NCBI GenBank assembly: GCA_002633005.1 | Contig: NMRA01000416.1 | Coordinates: 272,018 to 334,017 of the forward strand | DNA: 62,000 bases | DNA from: Phoronis australis | Lineage: Eukaryota; Phoronida; Phoronidae | Reading direction: 5' to 3' | Shown: positions 24,156 to 36,960 of the stretch, piece after piece | How the letters are laid out: each line of letters begins with the position of its first letter | Position numbering within the stretch: the first letter of the stretch is position 1 | Notes under the pieces: model-generated | Database searches by the model: none | What the model was told of the DNA's origin: nothing | What the model saw: only the letters and a program-made list of their open reading frames with translations | Position numbers and translations under genes: made by a program

Positions 24156-25393
24156 ATTTCATACTAGGATACACGAGGACGCTCAACAGTATGACTTACT
24201 GAAAGCGGTTTAACGTTTTTTATACGTAGTGCTTTTTATCGCACCCCCAAGAAATCGCTTTCGCATTATCATGATCTCATTTGCTCTCTTGCATACATCC
24301 ACTAGTATGACCGAGCTTAAAAAAGAGTGCAGGTGGCCTGTTGTTTCTTTGGTGCATCAGACGTGCGCAGGCCTCATGGTTGGGCCCATTACACTATAAA
24401 CCTGAGCTAAAAACACGAGAGCCCCGTTATGGTTCTCAGTGAAGGAAGTTTTCAAGCCTGCCCGTGTCACCTTTAAGACTAACGGACAATTTTTCCATTT
24501 GTTGCCATGGCATATATACATGCATGTTGTAGGCATGTAAATATGCCATCCAGTAGCTAGGTTGCTCCGGCCTTAGCCCGAAGTTGAGCAAGACTCTACC
24601 TAGCTTATAGGGGCCGATAAACGTTTTGTGCAATGCCTGATTGCTGGCTAATAAACCTGGATATGAACACGAGAGATCGGAGCAAACCAATGACCTAGTC
24701 AAAACGGTCAACAACATACAATTTTTTCGGCCGGCTTGCTTCTCCTCGCCCGCCGGCCTCACCTCTCCCTCTCGGTCAACCCCTCGTCACAAACGTCTCT
24801 GAATTTCGTGCAATTTCCTCAGCCGACTCGCTTCTACCCACCCCCGGCTCGGCGTCGCAAATTTTCCTCTAGTTCTGGTCGTCAGAATTTTCTCCGCGCC
24901 CGGCCTGCGAATTATCTTCGCTCCTCAGTGTCCTCGACCCCTCTCTCGTTCAGTGGCTCAGGGCGAACTCATTCATACCGTGAATAATACGCTTACAAGG
25001 AAGTCACGCATTTCAAAAGATATGCGGAAATATTCACCGCTCGTCCTTCTGCATAGGCGGATATGAGTTCAGTAACAAAGACGCGGTAGCGGAGGGGGGC
25101 TTAGACCCCAGATCATGTCGCGGCGGAATCCCGTTTCTTAAGTTTTTAGTCCACCTATAGATATTTTGAACGGAAGGGTCCTTACCGGCATCCGCAACCT
25201 TCGGACCGCTTGCGCACATACAATCGCGCTTTGCGCAATTCCCAGAGGCAACATGTTGGCCCTCCTTATGGTATCCTAGATCCGCCACTGTTCTGAACGG
25301 CTTTTACCACGATCAAAGAGAGCGCGGCGTCGGAGTCAGGTACAGTTGTGATGACTGCATTGCCCGATGCGAGCAAGACCCAATTAAGTTTAA
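24156..25393. other. No gene recognised; possible GGATCC-family MITE at 25070-25290
   Basis: The part at 25070-25290 ends 'atcctagatccgccactg' and contains 'ggaggggggcttagacccc', which resembles the R1-type families but was not aligned base by base. Open frames at 24436-24762 and 24736-24987 have no recognised domains. Confidence 0.35.
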
Positions 25394-26723
25394 AGGCGAA
25401 GGCTACCTTTTTCATGTCACTTTTAGCAGAAATAAGGTTCGTTGATAATCCCAGACACATTTTTTCACTTAATGAAAGCTTTTCGTAATTTGATTAATTT
25501 CTCGTCCTCTACTCCGGAAGTGACGTTTTTGGAGACAAGAGTTTCGCGCCAATTTCTTTTCATTATAGTCTGACTGTGAGAGCTGTCGAGTCAGTCATTG
25601 TTCTACCTCGTTTGCGATAAGTTCTGTCGTCGTTTGCTTTGGTTTACAAGTCAATCAACATGCCACGCTGTTGCTGCGTGCCGGGATGTACTCATTATCG
25701 TCTCACACCTGCTTTGGGTACCTTGCGTCGCTTTCCGAAGGATGACACATTTCGCCGTACTTGGCTAGCTCATTCATTTGAAGAACGCAGCGCCAACCGT
25801 CCACGCAACGTACAAAGCAATGGAGGGTTACCGAGTGTGTAGCAAGCATTTTCTGCCGTCAGATTATGACAGATATGTACGCTGAATTGATGAAGGTCCC
25901 TGCGAAACAACGCCTGAAGAAGGGTACCATACCGTCGCTGTTGATTCCCGGCAGTGCCCGTCGCCAACCCCGAGAAGTGCATTTTTGAAGCGAGAAGCCT
26001 CGCGAGCTCTGGCCACTATATACAGTGACTGAAGGCACTTCATCTACTGTTACCCGTGCCTCAGAACGTACCCCATTGCATGCAATTCCGGGAACTAGCA
26101 ATGATTCACCCCGTGCTGTTGTCTCTAGCCCAGAGCCTGTAAGCAGCCCTGCAGCGATGTCGAGTAGTGGGAGTGAATACAAGCCCAGTTCGACACCCAG
26201 TGAAGAGGACAGTTCGTCATCCAATGAACAGATCGATGAGCCTAAGTTTTATAAGTTTATTGTGGACGTGTATTGGAGCTATTTGGAAGGTGCCAGGTGT
26301 GTGGTGCGGGAGTCACACGGCGGGATGCAAGCAGTTTGGGTGCTCAGATCACCCTCCAGTGGGAATGTGTCGCGGGACACTCGGGCAAGTGGGACAGTTC
26401 TTCCTCTGTACGTGAGACGATAATTCGTACACCCCAGTACGCAGCAACAGCGTGGCATGTTGACTGACTCGTAAGCAAAAGCAAACGACGACCCAACTTA
26501 TCACAACCGAGGTACAACAATGATTGACTCGACTGCTCTCACAGTCAGACTATATGAAAAGAAATTGGCGCGAAATTCTTGCCTCCCAAAATGTCACTTC
26601 CGGAGTAGACGACGAGTAATTAATCAAATTACGAAAAGCAGTAAATAAGTGAAAAATATGTCTGGGATAATCAACGAACCTTATTTTTGCTAAAAATGAC
26701 ATGAAAAAAGGTTGCCTTCGCCT
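25394..26723 (+). mobile_element. Kolobok-type DNA transposon, degenerate, with long TIRs and TTAA target sites
   Basis: Both flanks carry TTAA (25390-25393 and 26724-26727). The element begins AGGCGAAGGCTACC and ends, in inverse, AGGCGAAGGCAACC. The inverted ends run about 312 bp (25394-25706 and 26412-26723). The inside encodes a broken THAP-type zinc finger and a Cys/His/Trp segment. A THAP domain plus TTAA targets is the known pattern of the Kolobok superfamily (piggyBac shares TTAA but lacks THAP). About 1.33 kb is too short for an intact transposase, so this is a deletion derivative. Confidence 0.8.
25660..26467 (+). pseudogene. Broken THAP-domain transposase remnant
   Basis: From the ATG at 25660 the frame reads MPRCCCVPGCTHYR, LRRFPKDDTFRRTWLAH, then stops at 25842. 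The expected end of the THAP C2CH finger (YRVCSKHFLPSDYD) follows in another frame at about 25831-25870, so a one-base frameshift has split the domain. Next, KQRLKKGTIPSLLIP (about 25900-25950) resembles the proline-containing segment that often follows a THAP finger. Farther on, RCQVCGAGVTRRD then WECVAGHSGKWDSS (about 26280-26400) resembles the C-x2-C ... C-x2-GH-x3-W segment of THAP-bearing transposon proteins. Several frame changes separate the pieces. The right inverted end also encodes, on the minus strand, a second copy of the THAP start (MPRCCCVLGCTNYR). Confidence 0.75.
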
Positions 26724-26727
26724 TTAA

Positions 26728-29700
26728 TTACCCGACCATAAACTGTATTAAACATCTCTGACTACATAATGGCGAATTTTCAAAGTGCATTAACCACTAA
26801 TTTTCGTTAAAAACGAACACCACGGCGGTATTCAGCTGGAAAAGAACAACCCAATACAGATTTCAGTTTTTAAAAATGAATGAACTTATAATCTAAAAAC
26901 TTCAACCGTTGAGTACGATTGAAGATAAACTACCGTGCGTATTGATAAACTCGGTGGATATCAGAGTTAATAATATCACATGGGTTCATTTTTTAATATT
27001 CTTTCAATCTCGTTTAATCAGATTTTTGACCACGAAACAATTGTACTTAACTTGTGCCCACTTTTCATTTTTTATTACTGACAAAGAGCTACATGTAGAG
27101 TAGTTATATAGTCAGTGCCACCAAAATTGTTCAGAGATTCCAAATCTTCAGTTTGGTTACCACCATATTTGCACTTCTTACAATTTGAGTTCTAATAAAG
27201 GTTAAAATTTAATGACACGTGAAATGTTTAGTGTACCTGTAACGTGGAAAGTTCAGGGATGGGTTCATAATGAACTTCACTAATTATGTTTCGCTGGCGA
27301 TCAAAATCTACCACTGTTTTGGTACTTCAAGTACAAAACTTAGATAAAAAGTTATCAACCAGTTCCCGGCAAGAAAAAAAAAACAAGTGGACAGAAATAT
27401 CAAAAATTGAATAACGAAAACGAATATGAAACATGTGGTTCCTTTGAGAAGTGCCCTTTTTGAAGATAAATACAAATTAACCCTTTAGTCATTTTGTAAT
27501 ATTTATAATGTACCAAGTTAAAACTACTCTCCAGAGTTGCAGGCTATAACTCTGTAAATGTCAGGGAAAACCAAAATGGGGGTACTAACAACAACCATTG
27601 TTGAGACAGTATTGCTAGCTATTACCTTTCCTCTTCATTAGCTCAGATCTACATCAATACAAAGGGCGTGCTGAATGGACATTGTAAAAGTTGTCTGGGC
27701 CTTAGGGAATTAGAGCGGTCATCAGTGAAAGAGAGGAATTCTCTTCATGTTAGAGAGGCAGATAAACGCGTTTTTACAGTGAGCAGAAAGCCCAGTGTTC
27801 AAAAGCGTTTTGTTTACACATTCAACTTACTAGCTGACATACATACTTAAACGGCGCCGCCTATAAATTGCACGAGTAAAAATAATCAAACCATTTCGAA
27901 ACTGCGATTTCTGCAAAGTGTCCATCTAAAGTGAACTAATACAATCAAGAGTACAAGCACGCAATCACACACAGATATACATGCAGTATTAACTTGGGGG
28001 GGGAGGTATTTCACTATTTTTGTGATGGTGCAGCTTCCATTAGCTAACTGAATCTCGAGTTATCATCCACTTTCCCCCATCTGTACAGGGAGATTCCACG
28101 AAAATATAAGTGTTTGTCGTAGCACAATGAAAAGGTGAAGTCTTTAAATTCTTTGAAAATGTATGCTTCTTCAGACCACTATACTGGGTAGTACACAAAC
28201 TTTGGTGTTCAGCTGTACGGGCTCCGCAGAAAAAAAAACTTGGGCGTGATCGTTACAACCGCTTGAACTTGAGACAAGTCCACGCAATAAGTAAAAATGG
28301 CCATTTAACAATGACACCCATAAAACTGGGCTCAACCCATTGTTCTGATCAAGAGTGGCTACTCCGCCATACCACTCAGGGCCCAGTACAACCAGCGCTC
28401 TGATCAGCGTATTTTACATGCACATTCTATGCGAGTACCCCCGGATCACAGTGACCTTTTGGCGGTAGCTCCCTCTAACGCTCAAAGAATGAGCCAGTCT
28501 CCCAAGAGCTACTAAGTATTCATCGTAATTTAATCGCCCACTATTGCGCAGCAGCAAACACAGCCCTTTATCAACACAGCTTGACTGCAGCCTTGTCATC
28601 CAGGTCGTGTACAAGAACGTTCCTTGTCAGGAGTGAATATACCTTCATCGTTTACGTGTTGTGACAGGTAAATGAACTGATTCTTTGGACAACTGTACCA
28701 GTATTCCTCATAATTGTACTAGACTACTAGGGCGTGTTTCATCATGGCGTTTAACGGTGGAAGAATCGAGGTCGCGAATACCACTTTGGGTTTATAGCTG
28801 TGTACTGTTGTAAAACCGGTCTCGTCTTGTTTCATTCCCGCTAAATTATTTGAAAGGGCTTCTAGGTTTGGGAAGAATTGAAAGAACGATATTGCATCAA
28901 ATATAAGGAATATTATCGTTTTTACGGTCGAACTGTTATTGGATGGCCTAGATCACTGATGTTGGACCAGAGCTGATCAAATTCTGAATGTTTTTGTGAT
29001 TTTTACTAATTGCCAATTCTCGCTGCACTTCTCTGCCAGTTAGGCATTCGCTGAAATCTATCTGAGTTGACATCCTGACCGGAGATAGATTAATGTGTAT
29101 GCTTATCGTGCTGTTTACCGTCGTCAGCCAGTACTGTTTTTTTTTTTACAACCGCGAGCCAAGTGTTCCACGTTCTATCCCGCGTTGGGGCTGTGGGAAA
29201 AAGATTTTTGCACACTGGGTTACGGATTTCGTTCTTTTGACTTCGAAGTGTTATGCACGACCGCCCAACGATCATTGTGAAACATATACTGCCGTCAAAG
29301 GGACCATTCGTACTTTCTCAAGACATTTTTACTTCAGTTGCAGCGTTATTTGAAAACACAGGGAAACCGTTTCTGTTATCGAGCTGTGTTTTTGTTCATG
29401 AGGAATGATCCGAAAAGTGTTGTTGTGCGGGGAAAGAAATAAACACTGTACATCCCTTGCCGCAAAACGTGCTCATGAGAAACTTGAACCGTTGCCGTTA
29501 GCATAGAACTCTAGAGATCGATCTATGGCATTGGAAAACGATCTGCCGGTAGTTCGCCTTAGAGGAGGATGACTGGTCTGAATCATCGATTGCTGATCTC
29601 GGATGGTATATAAATAGGCAGGTCTACTCAGTGGTATAAAAAACAGTGTGCCAATAAAAGCAGCTGTCATATTGTAAGCCTACTGCATCGATTGTATGTT

Positions 29701-31181
29701 GAGATTAGCTGTCGCCATATTGCTAAGGGGCTCGGTTACAGGCTAGTACCTTGAGAACGAGACTGCTCCACAACTCATGATTGGTCATAAAAAGTCATGT
29801 AACGAAGTGCCTTCAATAGGACACAGATTGGTCCCGTCATCGCTACCGACTTTTTCATTTCAGCGACATTCATGTCCGCTCAGTAACTCCAGTTCTTTTG
29901 TAAGGTTACCGCCGCTATGCTGGTGTTTTATTTCGAGCAGCAGTGCTGACAAGAACGTAATTCTCCTACACATTGTGCTCTTGACTTAGTCGGCTTGCGC
30001 GAGCTGCAGACCGGAACGAGGCTATATGCCTCTGAGAGAAATAATGTCTTAGAGTTTCCAATGGCGTAAACAAGTTGAAGTCAACGAACGTGGACGGCGC
30101 GGTGCAGAGTTTCTTCCGTCACACACGGGAGCTGAATTCCGTGGACGCAAGAAGGAAGCTAGTATAGATTGCACATTATCTCGCGATGTCTTCCGTGATC
30201 TTGCGTTTTCGCGTTCACGCGTCTACGAACGCACGCCGACGTTGAACGGGTACTGCGGTAAATTCAAATCTAGTGTAACTCAAAGCTTGGGCAATCTGGT
30301 AATTGGTTACCAGAACAACACCGTGTGATGAAACCCTACTCGAGACATAACAAAAGTCTTTCCGGTGGCTCCCTCCATACACTTCCACAATTCTCTATCG
30401 TTCCCCCGATACACATCCTAAGTATCATCTAGAAACGCCGCAAATTCAAAATACTCATCAGAAACAATGCCTGAAAGATAAATACTCACCACCGGCACGA
30501 ATTTGTGGAACGAACGCCTCTTGCAACCCCTCCAATTGGCGAAGCCTCACAGGGATTGTGATACGCGCAATAAATATTTTTGCCCAACCAAGATGCCTTT
30601 TTATCCTCTCCGAACTGGAAAGGGAACTTAAAATGGAGCAGTGGTAGCCTGTCATTCCGCCCGTGCTCCTGTGTAGTACACTCGTCTTATGTGCACAACC
30701 TCTGTGTATATCGTCGGTATGTTGGAATTGTACCGTATTTTCCTAAAGTTTGTGTCATTGTCATTCTAATCAGTTTGTGGAACTACTCTTTTACCGAAGT
30801 TTCTAAAAGCATGTTTACGAGGTCCGTAGCGCGGCATATCTTCAGCATTTGGTTATTCGACCGTGTTTTGTTGAATTTTGGACCTCTTTGACCGTTCTTG
30901 TTTTTCACACACTCCATGTCCTCCTGCATGTGCGCATAGCTTTGGGGATTTTGTACGAATTTTCTGTAACACCAAGAGTCTCATATTTTGCTGCAAGTGG
31001 TATAAAAAGGCATTACCCATGTTTGCAACTTATTGTTAGTTGTTCAAGTGATTGAACATTTGTGACATATCCGATTTGACAATTTATTTCCAGTCAGCAC
31101 CTCAAACCAAGCACTCTACTCTCTTGGAACCTCTTATACGGCTGCCAGCTACACCTAGCCACGTGACAATTTGCCGGGTAG
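26728..31181. other. No gene recognised; intergenic 4.4 kb
   Basis: Open frames are all under 110 codons and lack domain patterns. A TATA-like run (GGTATATAAATAGGCAGG, near 29604) could be a core promoter but no gene follows. The segment 30130-30215 (ATTCCGTGGACGCAAG then TCCGTGATCTTGCG) loosely resembles 59059-59156. Confidence 0.4.
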
Positions 31182-31182
31182 A

Positions 31183-31290
31183 GTTCAGTAACGCAAGACT
31201 GTGCGACATCACATGAGATATTGCTCTGCATTGTAAATGAGAACACGTGATTTTGGCTAGATTTTTGCGAGGTCCTTGCGTTACTGAACT
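31183..31290. mobile_element. MITE family R2, copy 2
   Basis: Ends GTTCAGTAACGCAAGAC and GGTCCTTGCGTTACTGAAC are inverted relative to each other. The internal 'atgagaacacgtgat' and 'ttggctaga' are shared with the other two copies. Confidence 0.65.
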
Positions 31291-31409
31291 CTTCCCCTGT
31301 TCATACAAACTGTCATACTTCCTCTCCATGAAAATACCGTTTCGACACTAAACAGTGATACAAACTGAAAAATGAAAAAAAAATCAGCAACAAGTAACTA
31401 GGGTTCGCC

Positions 31410-31542
31410 GGTTCCCTGCGTGCCGCTAGGTGGGGCTGGGCTGAGCACGCAGGGAACCAGCGAGCAACTAGGGCTCGCAGATTCCCCACGTGCCTAGCCA
31501 GCGCGTGCTGGCTACTGACCACCTAGCGGCACGCAGGGAACC
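31410..31542. repeat. 24-bp perfect inverted repeat with CTCF-like arms
   Basis: The left arm is 31410-31433 (GTTCCCTGCGTGCCGCTAGG within it) and the right arm is its exact reverse complement at 31519-31542. A third partial copy of the right arm (GCACGCAGGGAACCAGCGAGC minus its first base) sits between them near 31446-31466. Each arm holds CCGCTAGGTGG, so the arms are convergent CTCF-like cores. Confidence 0.75.
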
Positions 31543-31559
31543 AGCGAGCTATGACGGGA

Positions 31560-31710
31560 ATAAAATGGCAGTAACGTGACTAAAATCCATCTCACGTCGA
31601 TAAGCGTACCGCAGTGTCGCGGACGCTTATGTTTTACCCGGCGCTTATTCCACACCGACGTTTATTCAAAACCCGACGCTTATTCAACAAGGCCAATTTT
31701 GCATATGGTG
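31560..31710. repeat. 'GACGCTTATT' repeat, possible element end
   Basis: GGACGCTTATG, GGCGCTTATTCC, GACGTTTATTCAA and GACGCTTATTCAAC occur in close order. Similar motifs (GGCGCTTATTTGAG, GACGCTTATTAAAG) occur at 33459-33490, beyond the LINE fragment. They may be two ends of one MITE-like element interrupted by the LINE, or two separate copies. Confidence 0.4.
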
Positions 31711-31899
31711 CTAACTTACTGTTGAATTCGACCTCATAAACAAATTGTTTGTTTGGCGAGTTTTTAAGAACAAACATTGTTTGGAACAGTGTTCGTCTCC
31801 GTTGAGATTCATACATGTATTCAGATGAGTGCGGATTTCAAACGCTCGCAACTCCTTTATTGATTAATTTCCACGCGTCATTATGACTTACATACGTGT

Positions 31900-33350
31900 A
31901 AGTTAACAGTAGGCTTGACTGAATTATTTCATAACGTCAGTGGAACACGTCAAGGGTATATGTTGAGCCCATTTCTATTTGTAATGTACCTTGACGAGTT
32001 TGTTAATTATCTTACCAAAGAAAATGTCGATGGTATATTTATCAATGAGAATGTTTCCGAGCTCAGTGCCTTACTGTATGCAGATCATATGGTCGGCTGG
32101 GCTGAAACAGCCATAAAACTCCCTCGACACATAAATGTTTCGCATAAGTGCTTGTCAAAGACAAAAATTGTTGTTTTCGGGCGAGTTGGGCCATTGCGCA
32201 ATTACGAAAAATGGCAATTCGATGGTGAAAATATTAGGGTCCTCGTTTTAAAAATATCTCTGTGTATGTTTTAGCCCCTAACTTGTGTGGTCACAGGCTA
32301 CCGAGACATTGACTACTCTAGCAAAAACATCATTTTTTCAGGTTAAAAAGTTTCAGCGCAAATGTGATAATCTTCCACCAGCAGTTGTCTTTGACGTTTT
32401 TGACAAAAGGTTTTTTCCAATCCTCAGTTATGGCGCTGAAGTGTGGGGATTCAAAAACTATCGTTGTATAGAGAATGTTCACATTGTATTTTGTAAAAGT
32501 ATGCTGAATGTTGGCAAAAGCTGTAGTAATAGTGCTGTTTTGAGTGAGCTCTAGATATTCCCGCTTTTTGCCAAATTCTTTTTACCGTTCATCAAATATT
32601 GGCTTAAGTTATTAAAATTGCCGTCTTCGCGAAACCCTATATTGGTCTATAATATGCTTGTGAAATTACACTAGGAGGGAATATCTGCATGGACCACATC
32701 GGTTGAGGCGCTGTTAAACAGACATGGTTTTGGTTTAGTAAAGCTTGAGCAAGGAGTTTCGCGTGATGAATTCTTTTCTACAAGCCTTTGAACAAAGCAT
32801 TGGGATTACATTTTGCAAGAATGGGATGCAGACGTGCAAAACAGTTTAAAATTATGTACATACTCCCTCTCCAAAACGACATTTAATTTGGAAGCCTACA
32901 CGTTTCATTCAAAGTACCCCATTGCGCCATAGCTTCCTTTGCAAGGCTCCGATGTTCAAATCACAGACTGTTCGTCTAGGTGGGAAGACATATATATGTT
33001 GATTAATATCTAAGTATATGTTCTTTTTGTAAACAAAGCTCTGGTCAAATATTTGTAGAAGACGAATTTCACTTTATTTATGAATGTCCCTTCTACAATG
33101 ATCTGAGAATGAGATTGCTGCCTAAGTTATATTAGATAGACCAAACCAAGTGGTCGTTCCTCTTTGTGGTTAATGAGAATTTCTGATCCCCGTGTGCTGA
33201 AAATTTTGATAAAGTTTGTGTAACACGCTTCTTTACTCGGGAAAGAGCTTATGGATGCTTAAAATATAAGATGCGCGCGAATGCGTACTCTTGTATTGTA
33301 TTGTATAGGCGTTGTATATGTATAAGGCCGATGGCCTCGAATGCAAATAA
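31900..33350 (+). mobile_element. Degenerate 5'-truncated LINE (non-LTR retrotransposon)
   Basis: The frame at 31915-32274 reads GTRQGYMLSPFLFVMYLDEF and then LLYADHMVGWAE, a non-LTR reverse transcriptase. The catalytic YADD has become YADH, so it is inactive. After a frame change, 32285-32554 reads LSYGAEVWGFKNYRCIENVH, typical of the thumb/C-terminal part. At about 33015-33120 CSFCKQSS, EDEFHFIYECPFYNDLRMR gives the C-terminal Cys/His motif. Stops interrupt throughout. The 3' end carries 'aaggccgatggcctcgaatgcaaataaatga', a LINE-tail pattern similar to the one at 44775-44850 on the other strand. Confidence 0.85.
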
Positions 33351-36300
33351 ATGATCACTGTAGGCTCTCTCTACGGTCTCTGGTAGGCAGAGACTATCCA
33401 GTAAAATGGTGAATTGCGGCCAGAGTTGTTATTTTAACTAATCTTGCCTCACAGCCCCGGCGCTTATTTGAGACGCGACGCTTATTAAAGGACCGGTATT
33501 AAAGATCCATAATCTCATTAAATTGTGAATATGCAAATGAAGTACTACTTGACAAACAAGACGGGTCCTCCAGTGTTCCGGAAACCATCCGAGAACCATT
33601 TATCGTTACAATATCGCGAATGTCTCGTTTTGTGAGACTATTTTTATCAGTAAATGAGAATTGCAATTCTTCATCCTGGCGGACGAAGACCCGATGCCAG
33701 CCAAGAGAACAAAGAAGGCATGTAATTTCATTTTGGCATCGCCTTGGACAATATTCAGCATCGTGCCATTTTGTGTCTCTGGTAGTGCAAATTTAATGTA
33801 TTTGCACACACTTCTCGTTTACATTTCTTAGGACGACACAGGAATCCCCGGAAAACTCATTGTCGTTACACTAACGAAACAAGGCACAGTTTTTATTATT
33901 TTCAAATTTCACTATCAAATAACGATTGCGTGATATTTGGAATTACTAGGGATTTTCACATTTTGTTTTTAAGTGTACCAATTGTAGTGTTTTCTTTAAA
34001 GCCGTATTTTAATTTCAAATTGTTTCTTTTCCTGATTATACACGTACATACAGTTCTCCAGGAAGTTACTAGGTGGCGATTGCTACAGATTTTATTATTC
34101 ACGGTTTTAATAAGACATGGCATCTTTAATCGAAGCCATGTGATACATGTTATTAGCAAGCGTACAGGGAAACGTCTTACATTTCTTAATGTCAAAGGCT
34201 TTCTAAAAGAGCCCTTCAAAGTTATTCTTATGGTTTGACTCTATGTGTCTCATTTATGTAGGCTACTCTTTTGATTTAGAAATATTAAAATAATAGTATA
34301 CGCAACTCCTGCAGAACCTTTGGCGGCGCCAAAATGCTGCCAATGAGACGGCTTTTTGTTTTTAGAAATAGGCTTACAATGCCTAGGGCAGAAGATGATA
34401 GCGGGCCATTTAGAAGGTGAAGCATGGTTTGAGAAAGTTCGCCCCCTTTTGAAATTTGGATTCCAATAGTATAACCACGCAACTAGATTCAATGACTTAA
34501 TTATAAATTACAAAATCATCTAGTTTGTACGTTCTTGATGCATGCGGAAGATATAGTCTGCACTGAACTGTTGACCGATTGATGTTTGCCAAGGATAAAT
34601 TGACAAAGCACACTGACATGAACATGGATTAAAAAAGTGAAGGAGAGGTTGACACTTGAGCGATTCGCGTGTTTCTGCCGGACTGCTTTGGAGTTGAGGT
34701 TGGTCAAGACTGAAGGCCATCGCCAAGAAGGCCACTGCAGGGTTCTTGCCTATATTTTTGAACGCGAGTGGTTGAACCATTGAGATAAATTATAATTGCT
34801 TATTTAGGTTGAATCACCGAACGTCTTCACATGCAGACTAGATTCTTCTGCATACTGTGTGGGTCCCCGGTTGTTACTTCAATGCCAGACCCCACTAGGA
34901 GAAACCAAACATCTGCATTTCAAATTTGCGTTCAAAGCCCAAAGTTCAAATCCATAAACTTGTACAATATCATTCATACGTGGAAGTGTGGTAACAAGTC
35001 AGTAGACAAGTACTGTAATGTTATATGTCTGTGTGTGTGTGCAGTTTACGCCCGCCCGGTTTTAAATGGCACAAAAGAGTTCAAGATAACGCAACTGCAA
35101 ATAATATTAAATAGACGCATTGATAAAATATGATAGCAGTTAAGGTACTGTATTTTAAATGATAAAATATTTTTGTGTCATTCAATGCGATTTTAAAATT
35201 GTTTCCTGTTCGCCAAGTAACGCAATGATTGTTTCACATGCTCTCCCTATAAATATGCGTGGATTTACTGGAGAATCTTTGGGAAACACCCTCAGTTAGT
35301 GCATCATAGTTATCGTTGAATGCCGAATAGTGTTGGAATCAGTCGTCGCATGGGTTTGCTCAATCACGTTTTCCTAATGAAAAGTAGATATGACCAAGGC
35401 TGTAGCAATACATGGAGGGTTTCAAAAATGCAACATACACAACAGTACGGCAGCGTGGAATATTCAAGGAGATTTAACATACCGTAAGCCGTTATGTTCT
35501 CGAGCGTAGAATAATAGACACTCATGACTCATCTTGATTTCGCCAAAAGTAGAACGGAAAATGCCAAAAATAAGGCGATCTCTAGTACATTCCCTTTTTA
35601 AAGATGTATTTGAACACCTAAACCAACGTCATCGCTTTTTTCCTTAGCTTTAATTGAAACAACTATAAATCGCTTCCAGTAAGAAATATTCCTCCAACGA
35701 CCTCTAGTATACTTCCTTGGCGAATGAAACTAATCCAATGGGACTTGGTCTGAAGCCATAGCCACTTTTCAGCCGTTTCGAGGCTAGAAACCATCACTAA
35801 TCTGCGTAAGGAACAAGGCGAAATGGATTCTACAACAGCAAGTGGTCTAAATCAAAAGCTGTTTTGACTTAGACAACGGGCGCGGGTTTATTGTCCTTTC
35901 AATTGAGCATTCGGGCACTCACTGAATAAAGAACCAGTATTTTAGCTTTCAAATTCATGCAGGTGCATGTATGTTACTGAGCGCAGCGCACTAGTCTCTC
36001 TATGGATTGGCTACAGGTAACAATTAATAGGAAACCCTTTCCGACTGTAAATTGTCAGACTCCGCGCTCCTTTAGAAACACAAATTATAGACCTCTGCAT
36101 TAGAGATTTGAAGGATATAGTATTAGGTGCTGCTTTTGTGGGCTAATAATTAAACAACCAACTTTAAATATAAGTAGAAGTAACTGCTGTTTTCGAGTTC
36201 ATAACGAGCGAGGTTCGTCCACGTGTCAGGATGCACCACTGGAAATTAAAAATAATCACCATTCTGTATAAAAAATCATACCAGGGTTAAAGAGCACATA

Positions 36301-36960
36301 TTTAGAAAGAAGTGTTCACGAAAAGATTTTGTTAGGTTAACATTAGTTTTTAAAATGAATCTCCAGCAAATCTTCAAATTGAAGGAAGAGAGTAGGTGCG
36401 CGCTTCCTGGACTCAAAGTTGATGTGCCTGTTATCGTGGGACATATTTGATTTCAAAGGTGGCTTTTTGTTTTCTTGTTCTAGATTTTTTAGGAGAAAAA
36501 ATCACTCAAACTGATTTACGACACACCCTGGGCCCCGACCTCCAAAACTTCCTGAAATGCCTCAATTATAGGGGTGGCATGGCTATCCTTCCTTCCAAAA
36601 TTGTGGCTGGTCTCCCCCTGCAACGTCTTACGTCCGCCCGTCAACACTTGTAAATTTCCACTATTATATGGTATCAGGGGTAAACCCTCAGAAGCAGTAT
36701 AGTGTGAGAAGTACCTGCGCTCCGGCAAAGAAATGACGTTTGCATCAGAGTACTGTTGATCTCAACTTGTTCAGATGAGGAGTGGTTTCTGAATTCTAAG
36801 AAATGAGACTTCGTTTTGCTGAAGACCATTATCGACCGTCCTGACTAGCCAACTTGTGAATCATCCTAGCTTCGAGCCACAACGAACTGTCAGTCGTCGA
36901 CAGGATTGACAAAATAGGGTCGATTTCAGGTTCGCTGCTAAACAGTGTAACAGTTGCTTT
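33351..36960. other. No gene recognised; intergenic 3.6 kb
   Basis: Several open frames near 34-35 kb overlap on both strands without domain patterns. The open frame 36447-36653 is likewise unassigned. Confidence 0.4.

Noticed and set aside
24736-24987. Pro/Ser/Arg-rich open frame of 83 codons
   Set aside because: Low-complexity GC-rich local sequence without homology pattern or splice support.
29590-29640. TATA-box promoter (GGTATATAAATAGGC)
   Set aside because: No recognisable gene or initiator follows on either strand; such AT-rich runs occur by chance.
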